60,960 nucleotides of DNA from Clostridia bacterium (GTDB lineage Bacteria; Bacillota; Clostridia; Oscillospirales; CAG-272). Both the position numbers and the translations under genes were made by a program. Shown piece by piece: positions 42,201-51,451 of this stretch (its first letter is position 1; every line of letters starts with the position of its first letter). The DNA lies in assembly GCA_017456985.1 (NCBI GenBank), contig JAFTIH010000013.1, forward strand, positions 1 to 60,960, read 5' to 3'. The notes below the pieces were generated by a model that was not told the origin of the DNA, made no database searches, and saw only the letters and a program-made list of their open reading frames with translations.

Positions 42201-45200
42201 AGGGGTTGTAGTCGAGCGTCAGCGTACCGAACTCATTCATATACTTCGCGGTAAGGTAGGGACCGTCCTCGTAGCGGTTGAACTCCGTCAGGTATCTGGG
42301 CTGGCTAAAGTCCTCGATAAACTGCGAGCCGCGGTATGCGTTGAGCGCCAGCTCGTTGTTGACGTACAGGCAACGGAAGTTAGGATACTCGCCGTTTGCA
42401 TCGGCGTCAAACTGATAAATGTAGAGGTTTTCACCCGCGAGCTGGAAGCCGTTCGTATCGATGGTACGGGCGGTGGTCAGTCGCGTTTTTTCGTTCTCCG
42501 AGGTGATGATGAATTCACAATAGGTGTAAGGATTGTCTTCCTCATTCATTACCATCATATCGGAAATGAGATATTCACCGTCTGCCGCCTGCAGATAGAA
42601 GCGCGTCGGGCGGTTGATGCCCTTTAACTTTTCCATACTGTCTGCAAAGGCTGCGGGGAAGTTGTTGTAGGGAGCATCCTTGGAGCCGTTACCGCCTGCG
42701 GATGCCGCCGCATCGAGATAAACGAACTTCTCCTCGTAGCAGTCTGCCATCGCGGACTCGTAGTAAGCAAGAAGGTCGTTTTGGTTCTTGATCTTGTCAA
42801 GACCCGTCATATGGTCGTATGCGGTGAAGAGGTTTTCAAGGTCGTAATTCAGTGCAGAGGTCGTTGCATAGTAGATCGTTTCCTCGCCGTTCGCGTCGAT
42901 CAGCTTGACGTAGCCGACGACGTTGATGCCTGCGAGCAACGCCTCTCTGTTTGCGCTTTCCGCGAGAACGGTCAGCGCCGCGGTGTCTTCATCGATGAAG
43001 AAGCCGTCGATCTTACCCATATCGGAATCGTAAACGACGACCTTGTAGTCGTAGTTGTAGCCTGCAAGGGTGGGCGTTACGCCGCTGCCGATGTTAGCAA
43101 GCATACCGACCTCAAGCTTGTAGCCCTTCTCAACGACGTTCTCAGCACTTGCCTGGTTGAAGTCGAAGTAGAAGCGCATACCGTTCTTCTTGTCGTTACG
43201 GATACCCGAGTGCTTGAACTCAAGCCACAGACCCGCAAGACAGCCCTCAAACTCGCGAGCCGCCTCTTCCTTGGAGAGAGAGAAGTCCATCTTACCAAGG
43301 AGGTTATAAAGGAGCATCGGATTCTCGGGGAAGAGATCCATCGTAGCCTTGAAGAGCTCGATATCGAGATCGTAGAAGTAAAGGATATCTGCCGCATGGT
43401 TCTGTGCGTACTCCTCTGCGGTGAGCAGTCTGTCATACACGCGAACTGCGTAAACGGTGTTAGGCATACCGACCATCAGCTGGAACATATTGTTCGCCTG
43501 CTCGTTGGTGATCTGGCCTGCCGCCTGAATGACGAAGGAGCCGCCCGCCGTGCCGTTGGTATAGAAGGCGTATGCGGAGCTTGCGTTATCCTCGGTGTAA
43601 TCCATTACGATGCGGTAGTTGATGATGTCGTTGACACCCACCTGCATCCAGCTTCTTTCCGTGGAGCGGGGCGAGGTCGAGTCAGGACCGTCACCGTCGC
43701 CGTCGGCGTCACCGTTACCCGACCAGCAAAGGTTCTTGATACGGTAAACCCAACGGCGCTCCATACCCGCCTGCGTAGGAGGCTTCAAGGAGTCGCAAAC
43801 GAAGTTGATGCAACGCAGAGGACCGATCGCGAAGGCGTTGGTGTTGTAAATACCCCAGGTCGAGGTCTCATCGAGGTAACGCTTGACCGTACCGTCGGGC
43901 TGATCCACCGTGATACCTGCGGGATTGGTGATCATTTCAACGGTATAGTCGCTCTCGGGAAGCATCTCGGGCGTCAGATACAGACCGAAGTTATGGTCTG
44001 CCTGCCACTCCTCGTAGCTTCTCTTGATCTTCAAGCCGCCGTCAACCTGCAGCTCCCAGCCCGAGCCCTTAACGGAGACTGCCTCACCGATCACGGCGCC
44101 GTTGAACCAGGAGATGGCTTCGTCGCCAACGCGGAAGGTACCCGTATTGAAAGACTTGTAGGCGGTGGTCAGCACGCGCAGGCCCTCGGTTACGTAGAGG
44201 GAATCCTCTGCCTTGGGTGCGGTTGCGAGAGAATCGATCAGAGAGTCAAGGTTTGCCTGCAGCTCCTCGGTATCGCTCGTGAAGGGCTGAGCGCTGAGCC
44301 AGCCGCGGATGATCTTCTGATCGTCTGCGGAGAGAGCGTTGTACTCGGTGATATCCACCTGACCGTACGCCATGACGTCAGCAAAGCGGTTCTGCTCCTT
44401 CTCTGCTGCGGTCAGGGCACCGTCATAAATACGAACGGCGTAGAAATCAACGGAAAGACGCTCTGCCAGATAGAACAGACGGTCTGCCGCAGTCTCCTTC
44501 TCAAAATTGTACCCTTTGGCGGTATAATCAATGTACTTCGCCGCGTCGCGGTAGAAGGTAAAGGTGGCATCCTTCTTATCGTCCGAAACGTCGCGTGCGA
44601 TCTCAAAGGTGCGCATCACATTACGGGTGTAGAAGGGATCCTTCTTAACAAACATCGCGGTTGCACCCTCAAAGCCGCCTGCGTTACCCGTATTCCAATA
44701 GTCTTTACCGCCAAGGCCGTACGAGTCCTTAAGGACCGTGAAGATCGCCGTGCAGTTTTCGCCCCAATAGTTCTTTGCGCTCTGCGCAGTACCATCACGC
44801 TGGAGCGACCAGCCGACCAGGTTACCGATAAAGTCAACGGGGGTGACGTTGTTGTAGCCATACTGTCCCGCGCCCGAGGTCTCCTCGCCAAGTGCGAAGA
44901 CACCCATCACGGGGTTGCCGTTCTCGTCAGCCGCCATAATATCGCGGTACTGTGCAAGGAATTCGATATCGTAATCGCCCGTAGGAAGCAGATCGTAATC
45001 GAATTCAAGACGGGTACCCGTGATGCCCAGCGTAGCAAACGCGCTGTCTGCGGAGAAAATATTATTAATGTAGGAGCCGTAGATCTGCGTGACGCCGAAG
45101 CCACCGTCGTCGTACTTATCCCACAGTGCCTTGTTGCCGAGGGTTGCATTGCCGTCTGCGATCTTGTTGATCCAGACACCCTGCGAGAGGTTGACGGAAA

Positions 45201-46866
45201 CGTCACCCGCGAAGGCGGTGAAGAGCGAGGTCAGCTTTGCGCCGTTTGCAGTTTCCGCGGTAAAGCCCCCATTGCCGTCGTAGCCGACGTAAAGCTTCTC
45301 GTACTCGGTGAGCTGCTTAGCAACGCCAAGGCTCTCAATGTATTCCACCGTTTCCTCGATGAGCGTTTCGATCTCTTCCTTGGTCGCCGTCTCGGGGAGC
45401 GCTGCTGCGGTAGGATAGAAGGCTTCCTTTGCCTCGTCGCTCATCGTGTTGAACAGCTCGATATCCACACCAAGGCGGAGCATCATATCTGCCGTCGCGT
45501 TCTGTGCTCTCTCAAGCTCGTTTAATGCGCGGTTGTATACGCGATAGGAGTAAACGTAGCCGGGGATGCTCTTGAACTGGAGCGCGCGGTCGCCGTAGGT
45601 GTGAGGCACCTGCGTACCCGTGCGGTGGCTCGTGCCGTGGAGCAGATCGTAGGAAACTGCCTTGCCCGCATCGGTGGTTGCGCTCGTCTTGGTCACGTAG
45701 AGGGGAACGAGCTTGCCGTCATCGTTCTTGAAGCCCTCGTCGTTTGCCCAGATATTGGTGGAGCCGGGGGGAACGACCATTTCCCAAGCCGCGTCGCCGC
45801 CTCTGCCAGCCCATCCGTTATCAGAGATGCACCAGCGGACCTTACCCTGACCGTCGCCCGAAAGGCTGAAGGCATACTTGGAGGTCCAGAAGTTGCCCGA
45901 CAGCGTACCGAAGTACAGACCGCCGTCAACGGAGGCAGTATTCTCATCGATCACGAAGGGGAGCTTGATGCTCTCAACCGTGACGCCGGCAGGAACAACA
46001 ACAGCCAGCGAGCCGCCAAGGTCCTTGTTGCCGTAATAGTAATAGTTCGAGATGGTTGCTCTGCCCTCATCGTTCAAGGTAACGGAAACCTGCGAGCCAT
46101 CGGGATGGCGTCCGCAGATGAAGGTCACGGTCACCTTGGCACCGGGCTCACCCACGATGGTAGTAGGACAGGTCTGACCGGTCGTGAAAACGGACGCACC
46201 GGTACGGTTCGCCGTATAAACCACGGTATCGCCGCGGTCCTCGACTGCGAGAGGATAGGTGCCCTCGCCGCCGTTCTCCACGTAAAGGTCATACTGCATG
46301 GGGGTCTCACGCAGGTTGATACGAGTGAGCGTATCTACCGTCCACGCCTCAAAAGGAACGTAACGGCCGCCCTGCTTTATAGCAAGCAGGTCAACGGCTT
46401 TGTCTGCGCCGAGGATGGTAACGCCCTCTCCCGCTACAAGCGCCGTACCGAAGGACAGCAGGTTATCGGGCGCGTCGTACATCGGGTCGTCAAAACCGAC
46501 ACCAATGCCGCTTGCATCCGTTTTCCAGCCGGTGGGATTCTCGGTGGCGTCAAACGCGCCGCCCGTGATGGTTGCAAAATAGTCATCCGAGAGCACGAAC
46601 GTCTTCGTGTTCTTGTCATAGACCTTTGCTACCCACTTTCCTTCCTCAAAATCCACCGTTTCATCGACTGCGTCCATCGTGTTCGCATCGAAGAAAGCGA
46701 CGAGGCCATCGGTCACGTAAATGCCGTACGCATCGTCCACGGAGGTGAAGGTCTCACTCTTGGGGAGCTCGGTGTCAGGCGTTTCGGAGCCCGATACGAC
46801 GGTAGCGGGAACCAAGCCCACGAGCATCGCGAGCAGCAAGAGGATGCTGAGAACTCTTGTCTTCAT
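39205..46866 (-). CDS. Giant secreted beta-helix protein with LamG-like modules and a split catalytic-type domain
   Basis: The protein has 2553 residues with a signal peptide (MKTRVLSILLLLAMLVGLVP). Three modules each end in a LamG-type motif: YSYRVYNRALNELERAQN (near 435), YAVRIYDGALTAAEKEQN (near 805) and YAVRVYDRLLTAEEYAQN (near 1132). From about 1380 a beta-helix domain begins (FVYLDAAASAGGNGSKDAPY). It is interrupted at about 1600-2015 by a helical, coiled-coil-rich segment. It then resumes to the end, with AISIGWCW (near 2321), LADGGAIYTLGG (near 2358) and YHDGASSNW (near 2405) shared with the four cytosolic paralogues. No sorting signal or SLH domain was seen. Secreted glycan binding and cleavage is inferred. 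Confidence 0.85.
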   Translation of the reverse strand: MKTRVLSILLLLAMLVGLVPATVVSGSETPDTELPKSETFTSVDDAYGIYVTDGLVAFFDANTMDAVDETVDFEEGKWVAKVYDKNTKTFVLSDDYFATITGGAFDATENPTGWKTDASGIGVGFDDPMYDAPDNLLSFGTALVAGEGVTILGADKAVDLLAIKQGGRYVPFEAWTVDTLTRINLRETPMQYDLYVENGGEGTYPLAVEDRGDTVVYTANRTGASVFTTGQTCPTTIVGEPGAKVTVTFICGRHPDGSQVSVTLNDEGRATISNYYYYGNKDLGGSLAVVVPAGVTVESIKLPFVIDENTASVDGGLYFGTLSGNFWTSKYAFSLSGDGQGKVRWCISDNGWAGRGGDAAWEMVVPPGSTNIWANDEGFKNDDGKLVPLYVTKTSATTDAGKAVSYDLLHGTSHRTGTQVPHTYGDRALQFKSIPGYVYSYRVYNRALNELERAQNATADMMLRLGVDIELFNTMSDEAKEAFYPTAAALPETATKEEIETLIEETVEYIESLGVAKQLTEYEKLYVGYDGNGGFTAETANGAKLTSLFTAFAGDVSVNLSQGVWINKIADGNATLGNKALWDKYDDGGFGVTQIYGSYINNIFSADSAFATLGITGTRLEFDYDLLPTGDYDIEFLAQYRDIMAADENGNPVMGVFALGEETSGAGQYGYNNVTPVDFIGNLVGWSLQRDGTAQSAKNYWGENCTAIFTVLKDSYGLGGKDYWNTGNAGGFEGATAMFVKKDPFYTRNVMRTFEIARDVSDDKKDATFTFYRDAAKYIDYTAKGYNFEKETAADRLFYLAERLSVDFYAVRIYDGALTAAEKEQNRFADVMAYGQVDITEYNALSADDQKIIRGWLSAQPFTSDTEELQANLDSLIDSLATAPKAEDSLYVTEGLRVLTTAYKSFNTGTFRVGDEAISWFNGAVIGEAVSVKGSGWELQVDGGLKIKRSYEEWQADHNFGLYLTPEMLPESDYTVEMITNPAGITVDQPDGTVKRYLDETSTWGIYNTNAFAIGPLRCINFVCDSLKPPTQAGMERRWVYRIKNLCWSGNGDADGDGDGPDSTSPRSTERSWMQVGVNDIINYRIVMDYTEDNASSAYAFYTNGTAGGSFVIQAAGQITNEQANNMFQLMVGMPNTVYAVRVYDRLLTAEEYAQNHAADILYFYDLDIELFKATMDLFPENPMLLYNLLGKMDFSLSKEEAAREFEGCLAGLWLEFKHSGIRNDKKNGMRFYFDFNQASAENVVEKGYKLEVGMLANIGSGVTPTLAGYNYDYKVVVYDSDMGKIDGFFIDEDTAALTVLAESANREALLAGINVVGYVKLIDANGEETIYYATTSALNYDLENLFTAYDHMTGLDKIKNQNDLLAYYESAMADCYEEKFVYLDAAASAGGNGSKDAPYNNFPAAFADSMEKLKGINRPTRFYLQAADGEYLISDMMVMNEEDNPYTYCEFIITSENEKTRLTTARTIDTNGFQLAGENLYIYQFDADANGEYPNFRCLYVNNELALNAYRGSQFIEDFSQPRYLTEFNRYEDGPYLTAKYMNEFGTLTLDYNPYPETKVALRSRFVYYRDQFMAISAVKKMYEESRSKELDGENNRYMLGLDAECPVENPSHIYAETFEKALLHYVACGEIFNLVAYGPVGGKRIPKSQFETQETLIEGASEAYKAKFRELAQAFAKGTSSGFNAKNYEIEVECVVTMANDALTATGARDTYALDTVFSSGMYKQAMADHKAGKLTYDSKLSCEEMHDALIWGIQYEYYRDALLALDDVTALKTAGTLALTSQPNEAGSEQYKALFTAYKYEVLAAAELLGAITSLKADSEKAAAWKVHFASVETTVADAPAEYVAIFNRLREAHVLNNYATLNEAYMPKVREADAPYGGNVPMVDPRGEAKLYLQKELVGDLSRALEDGKKQLAATAADIIAEAKAAYEPTFERLVAAEQELIDLTKAVADLEAAIAATQDAAAKKLLKKELKTLEGEKIAASLLLPVIRKAAVTAKAEYDAQLAYAAQYSDPETMDRYTLMHSGLEYQVIVEWCFDICPVWGIDYDDTITKPLLSRDSENYPTGGYSGETVEFVAVYMDRDVYEGLAICTGDHYWYPGDQSPIMGRMHWLTNLDGFMDTHGEYYYDSLAGKLYYYSETGVNGLTFAYPQLDNMLVLNGARSVTIEKLEITGMDSLKTSEIGFAGGQAAGYKNIDCLGNETHFPSMAPIYGYMGKDITIQDCNIHDVPCEGISLHARQDNILIEGNVLTNIGSTAIRVATSPAGNTPLNDGYGTLNTTITNNLVDGAGVVIRNAPSVTVACSADTKITHNTIHHSAYSAISIGWCWNPSAVSYDDPEIRTERAEIAYNYITHFMTELADGGAIYTLGGNALLSETELFNKEHDNFIVFSNITGDAEKHFYAGIYHDGASSNWETYRNVVVAQSYGAVKSENKYDNDPEMAQYLKRLRTRYSRAEFFFTQDIKGADSMNILLRDNYFVGTRATESANRTLEEARVYEAFYIRLRDQHNVRQENTRWVKNPSMMPAGAENIAYASGCEMRPGDPTTLYGNDY

Positions 46867-46942
46867 ACTTTTTTCTCCTTCTTTGTTATCAAGTTTGCGC
46901 CTATGAGCCGTGGGGAACACAGGCGCATAGATACCTACGGAT

Positions 46943-46971
46943 ATTTTACGATATTTTCCGTTCCTTGTCAA
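46943..46971 (-). promoter_or_regulatory. Promoter of the giant secreted-protein gene
   Basis: Minus-strand -35 TTGACA (46966-46971) and -10 TAAAAT (46943-46948), 17-base spacer. About 70 bases of leader include TGCGCCT...AGGCGCA, a 7-bp stem with a long loop. The 342-base gap between this gene and its neighbour otherwise holds the terminator at 47090-47124 and no gene. Confidence 0.7.
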
Positions 46972-47089
46972 GTATTTTTTATCATAAATCACGCAAAATA
47001 ACAAACTGTTCACAACCCTTTTGTGACATTTGCCAAAAAGGAGTTTTTATTTTTGTGCAATCGTCCAAGGTCTTCCTTTTTTTGCCAAG

Positions 47090-47124
47090 AAAAAAGAGAG
47101 AGACGCGCCCAAAAGGCACGCCTC
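47090..47124 (-). terminator. Terminator of the cytosolic beta-helix operon
   Basis: On the minus strand GAGGCGTGCC pairs with GGCGCGTCTC (two G-T pairs), 5-base loop, followed by a T-rich run. It lies 85 bases after the stop of the last paralogue. Confidence 0.7.
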
Positions 47125-47208
47125 AAAAAAGATTTTTGTTTTTACGAACGGTCGAATATGCATATGAATGGGAAGGCGAGATTGGCGTCGCCGCAAGCCG
47201 TCAGTCGA

Positions 47209-49281
47209 TCAGTAGCGGTCGGTGCGAAGCCAAGCAAGGTCGGGATGGTGACCGTCGCAGCCTGCGCGCAGGAGCACCGCTTCCCCGTCTGCGGAAAGCG
47301 CGTCCCAGGTGCGCACGTAGTGCATATTCACGTTCTGCACGTTGCTTACCTCACGCATACAGTCCCACGCGGCCTCAAGCTCCTGCTTATCGGGCTCGGT
47401 GGCACGGCAACGGATGTACCAGTTGTCCTCGTGCAGGATATTGTACGCCCAATAGTTCTCGTCGCCGCAGCGTTGGGAATAGAAGTGGCAGGTGCGGTCG
47501 CGGCGCTCGCGGAAGGTGTAGAGGAAGCGCTCGGTGTAGCCCGGGTTTTCGTCGGTCGGGTCTGCACCCAGCGAGTGCGCCACGACGGCGTTCCCTCTCG
47601 AATGCCAGCTCGTTGCGGCAGCATCGTAATAAATGCCCATCAAGGCACCGCCCACCGAATTGCCCGTATGCTTCGTCATCACGACGGCGTTGCCTTCCAT
47701 TACGTTATAAAGGCTTCTATCCTCGCGCGGTGCGTTGCCGCCGAGAATGTAGATGGCTCCGCCGTCGGCAAGTCCCTTCATATAATCGTAAACGTAGTTG
47801 TAGCTGACGGTGACGTTACAAAGGTTGACGGACTCGCCGTAGGGCAGATCCGTCTTTGCCCAGCACCAGCCGAGCGAAATGCCCGTGTAGGGAATATCGT
47901 GGACGGTGTTGCGCGTGACGGTGAGGTCGCGGGAGGAGGAAAGCATAATGGCGGGGGATGCCCACAGCTCCCTGCCCGCGCACACGACGTAGTTGTTCTC
48001 GATCAGAACGCGGTCGTTGCCCTGCTCACGGTCAAAGGCACGCAAGCGCGGCTCGCCCGCGCGGATGGCGGCAGAGCCGATATTCTCAAAGCGGCAGTTC
48101 TTGATCACCAGGTCCTCTACCCTGCCGCTAAAGCTGATGCCCTCGCATCCAAGCTCCGCGAAACGGCAATTCTCCACCGTCACGCCATACGCGTTTTTGG
48201 AGTAGATAGCGGCTTCATGGGGAAATCCGCCGTCGATGATGTGCGTGGCGGATGCCTGACCGCCCGCGTGGAAGCTCTCGTGAAGCGCAAGATAGTCCGT
48301 ACCCGTGAAGGTGATGCCGCGGAAGGTGACGTTGCGAAGATCCTCACAGCGGAACAGGTAATCAAGCTTTGCACAGGCAAAGGTGTGCGACGTCACGTCG
48401 CCCTCGGTATAATAGTAGAGCGTTTCGGCCGCCGCATCGTAGTAATAATCGTTTTCCTTGCGCACGAAGGCAAGGTGATCCGAGAGGAAGTGGATGCGCG
48501 TTTTGATGTGATAGTGGTTAAGCGGGTCAGGGGTGAGTCCGGCTTCGTGTCCCGCGGGAACCGCAAAGTGCTTATACTCTTTTTTATCGAAATAACAAGC
48601 GATATGGGTCTCCTTCACGCCGTCCTCTTCGTAAACGGCGACGTCATCCAAGTCTACCAAAACGATATGCATAACGTTGAAAACCCACTCGTACTCGCAG
48701 TGCATCGCACAGCGCACGGGAATCTTGCCGCTTGTCTTATCCCCTACCAAGGGGCGCACGAGATCCTCGGCAAGATACATCTTACACTGCTCGCGTGCGT
48801 CGCGCGAGGGATCCTTGGCGTCAAAAGTACGGTCAAAGCGGAAGTGATGCACGTCGGGCTCATCCACGTACTTGCCGCCCATATGGGCAAGCGTGGCGAG
48901 CTTGCCGTCTACCAGCAGGTTGCGGAATTTTCCCATACCCGCAAGACGGGCGGCGTACAGGTTTTCGCCTACCTTTTCAAAAAGACAGGCGTCAAAGGGA
49001 ACGGCGGCGGTGATGACCGCTTCCCCTCCCTCTCCTTCCACGGTTAAAGTGGAATGAGGATTTAAGCTTCTCCCACGGAAGCTCAAGGTGTCACCAAGCA
49101 GGTGAGTGCCGCAAGAAAGCGAAAGGGTGACGTCCTTTGCCACAGGGGAGGCAAGGTGCGCCTTAGCGGTCTCCCAGGCAAGCGCGAGGCTGGCAAAGGG
49201 AGCGTCCGCCTCACCCGTACCGATTCCGTTTGCGTGCGGATCGACGTACAGGGTGATCTTTTCGGGACGCGAGCAACTCAT
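47209..49281 (-). CDS. Cytosolic right-handed beta-helix protein, paralogue A (GH141-like inferred)
   Basis: The protein has 690 residues and no signal peptide. The N terminus (LYVDPHANGIGTGEADAPFA) starts a single-stranded right-handed beta-helix. Later it has GISLGWCW (near 464) and LADGGAIYILGG (near 504). Where its sisters have YDGxSxNW, this copy has YYDAAATSW (near 547), so a probable catalytic or binding loop has changed. It ends HHPDLAWLRTDRY like the others. Start follows AAGGAG at 6 bases. It is the last gene of the four-paralogue operon. Confidence 0.8.
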   Translation of the reverse strand: MSCSRPEKITLYVDPHANGIGTGEADAPFASLALAWETAKAHLASPVAKDVTLSLSCGTHLLGDTLSFRGRSLNPHSTLTVEGEGGEAVITAAVPFDACLFEKVGENLYAARLAGMGKFRNLLVDGKLATLAHMGGKYVDEPDVHHFRFDRTFDAKDPSRDAREQCKMYLAEDLVRPLVGDKTSGKIPVRCAMHCEYEWVFNVMHIVLVDLDDVAVYEEDGVKETHIACYFDKKEYKHFAVPAGHEAGLTPDPLNHYHIKTRIHFLSDHLAFVRKENDYYYDAAAETLYYYTEGDVTSHTFACAKLDYLFRCEDLRNVTFRGITFTGTDYLALHESFHAGGQASATHIIDGGFPHEAAIYSKNAYGVTVENCRFAELGCEGISFSGRVEDLVIKNCRFENIGSAAIRAGEPRLRAFDREQGNDRVLIENNYVVCAGRELWASPAIMLSSSRDLTVTRNTVHDIPYTGISLGWCWAKTDLPYGESVNLCNVTVSYNYVYDYMKGLADGGAIYILGGNAPREDRSLYNVMEGNAVVMTKHTGNSVGGALMGIYYDAAATSWHSRGNAVVAHSLGADPTDENPGYTERFLYTFRERRDRTCHFYSQRCGDENYWAYNILHEDNWYIRCRATEPDKQELEAAWDCMREVSNVQNVNMHYVRTWDALSADGEAVLLRAGCDGHHPDLAWLRTDRY

Positions 49282-49339
49282 AGTTTTCTCCTTGTTTTTG
49301 TTTTTTATCGCCCATCGCGGGAAGTCCCGCGAAAAGAGA

Positions 49340-51382
49340 TCAGTAGCGGTCGGTTTTCAGCCAATCGAGGTCGGGGTGATGGCCGTCACAGCCTGCGGCG
49401 TTCATAATCTGCACCGCGCCCTCGGGAAGGGCGTCCCACGTGTATACGTATTGCATATTTTCGTTATATACCCAACGGGCGGGAACCATACACATCCAAG
49501 CCGCCTCGATCTGCCGTTTTTCGGGATCCGTTTCGCGGCAACGGATGAAATAGCACTCGTCGTGCAGAATGTTGTAGGCGTTCGCCCCCTCTGCGGTATT
49601 CTGCGAGAAGAAATAGCAGGTGCGGCGACGGCGCTCACGAAGGGTGTGAAGGAAACGGGCATCGTAGCCGGGATTTTCCTCATCGGGATGCGCGCCCGCA
49701 GACTGGGCGACGACGACGTTGTTCTTGGAGTGCCAGTTAGAGGAGGAGCCGTCGTGATACATTCCCATCAGGCAAACGCCGCGCGCGTTGCCCGTATGCT
49801 TGGTCAGGACGACCACGTTGCCGAGCGTGCGGTTGTAATGGTTGTGGTCGTCGCGCGGTGCGTTGCCGCCGAGGGTGTAGATCGCACCGCCGTCGGCAAG
49901 TCCTGTCATATAATCGTACACGTAGTTGTGGCTGATCATTACGCCAGTAAGGTTGATCTCCTCGCCGTAGGGACGCAGATTGGGCGCCCAGCACCAGCCC
50001 ACGGAGATGCCCGTATAAGGCACGTCGCAAACGGTGTTACGGGTGATCGTCACGTCACAGCAAGCACTCATCATAACGGCGGGAGATGCCCAAAGTTCTC
50101 TGCTCGCACGGGTGATAAAGTTGTTTTCGATCAGAACGCGCGCATTGCCGTTTTTCGCATCGTAGCGGCGCAGATGAGGCTCACCGCAGCGGATCGCGGC
50201 AGAGCCGAGGTTTTCAAAGTGACAGTTTTTGACGGTAAGATCCTCTACCCTGCCGCCAAAGCTGACACCCTCGCATCCCAGCTCTACGAAGCGGCAGCCC
50301 GCAAAGGTCACGCCGTAGGCGTTCTTGGAATAGACGGCAGCCTCCTTGGGAAATTCCCCGTCAACGACGTTGCTCGCCGATGCCTGCTCACCCGCGTGGT
50401 AGCCCTCGCGCAGTGCGAGATAATCCGTGCCCGTAAAGGTGATGCCGCGGAAGGTGACGCCACGAAGGTCCTCGCAGCGGAACAGGTAATCGAGCTTCGC
50501 ACAAGCAAAGGTGTGTGCCAAAACGTCGCCCTCGGTGTAATAGTAAAGCGTTTCGTTCTCCGCGTCGTAATAATAATCGTTTTCCTTGCGAACGAAGGCT
50601 TTGTTATCCGAAAGAAAGTGAAGTCGCGTTTTGAGGTGGTAGCCGCCGCCCGTGCCGTCAAGGTTCGCCTCGCTGTACGCGGGCACCTGGAAGTGGCGGT
50701 ACTCCTCGGGGTCAAAATAGCAGGCAACGTGCGTTTCTTTGACACCGTCTTCCTCGTAGATCGCTACGTCGTCAAGGTCAACCGACACGATGTGCATAAT
50801 GTTGTAGTCCCACTCGTACTCACAATGGAAGGCACAGCGCACGGCGACTCTGCCCTCGGTCTTATCGCCCACCAAGGGGCGCACGAGGTCCTCGGCGAGA
50901 TAGAGCTTGTTGAGGGTGCGCGCGTCGCGCGTGGGATCCTTGGCGTCAAAGGTGCGGTCAAAGCGCATCGAATGGCTGTCGGGCTCATCCACGTACTTGC
51001 CACCCATATGGGCAAGCGTAGCGAGCTTGCCGTCCACAAGCAGGTTGCGGAAGGCACCCATGCCCGAAAGGTTGACTTTATAGAGGTTTTCGCCTACCTT
51101 TTCAAAAAGGTGCGCATCAAAGGGAACGGCGGCACTGATCACAGCGCCATCCCCCTCGACGGTGAGGGTAGAGGCGGCGTTAAACGCCTTGCCGTTAAAG
51201 GTGAGCGTGTCGCGCAAAAGATACCTTCCCTTCGCAAGCGAGAGGGTGACGTCTGTTTTGCCAGGAAGGGCGAGATAAGATTTTGCCGTTTCCCACGCAA
51301 GGGCGAGCGACGAGAAGGGGGCATCGGGCGCACCCGTGCCGACACCCTTTGCGGAAGCGTCAACGTAAAGCTTGATTTCCAT
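49340..51382 (-). CDS. Cytosolic right-handed beta-helix protein, paralogue B (GH141-like inferred)
   Basis: The protein has 680 residues, no signal peptide, start after GAGGAA. GISVGWCW (near 457), LADGGAIYTLGG (near 495) and MYHDGSSSNW (near 540) are intact. It is closest to paralogue A in length and sequence. The gap to A is 58 bases and holds the perfect hairpin TCGCGGGA-ag-TCCCGCGA (49315-49332). The conserved Asp residues in the last two motifs are candidate acids, by inference only. Confidence 0.8.
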   Translation of the reverse strand: MEIKLYVDASAKGVGTGAPDAPFSSLALAWETAKSYLALPGKTDVTLSLAKGRYLLRDTLTFNGKAFNAASTLTVEGDGAVISAAVPFDAHLFEKVGENLYKVNLSGMGAFRNLLVDGKLATLAHMGGKYVDEPDSHSMRFDRTFDAKDPTRDARTLNKLYLAEDLVRPLVGDKTEGRVAVRCAFHCEYEWDYNIMHIVSVDLDDVAIYEEDGVKETHVACYFDPEEYRHFQVPAYSEANLDGTGGGYHLKTRLHFLSDNKAFVRKENDYYYDAENETLYYYTEGDVLAHTFACAKLDYLFRCEDLRGVTFRGITFTGTDYLALREGYHAGEQASASNVVDGEFPKEAAVYSKNAYGVTFAGCRFVELGCEGVSFGGRVEDLTVKNCHFENLGSAAIRCGEPHLRRYDAKNGNARVLIENNFITRASRELWASPAVMMSACCDVTITRNTVCDVPYTGISVGWCWAPNLRPYGEEINLTGVMISHNYVYDYMTGLADGGAIYTLGGNAPRDDHNHYNRTLGNVVVLTKHTGNARGVCLMGMYHDGSSSNWHSKNNVVVAQSAGAHPDEENPGYDARFLHTLRERRRRTCYFFSQNTAEGANAYNILHDECYFIRCRETDPEKRQIEAAWMCMVPARWVYNENMQYVYTWDALPEGAVQIMNAAGCDGHHPDLDWLKTDRY

Positions 51383-51414
51383 ATTTTTTCCTCGTTTTCG
51401 TTGTTTTTTGAGAA

Positions 51415-51443
51415 AATCGCGCCCGAAAAAGGGGGGCGCGATT
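51415..51443 (-). other. Intercistronic hairpin between paralogues B and C
   Basis: AATCGCGCCC (51415-51424) and GGGCGCGATT (51434-51443), 9-base loop. On the minus strand it is followed only by ATTTTCTC, so it may be a weak terminator or an RNA-stability hairpin. Confidence 0.5.
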
Positions 51444-51451
51444 CTTTTGTC

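Noticed and set aside
42781..45525. About 914-codon antisense open frame over the giant gene
   Set aside because: Shadow frame; no ribosome site, no domain, opposite to a clear secreted protein.
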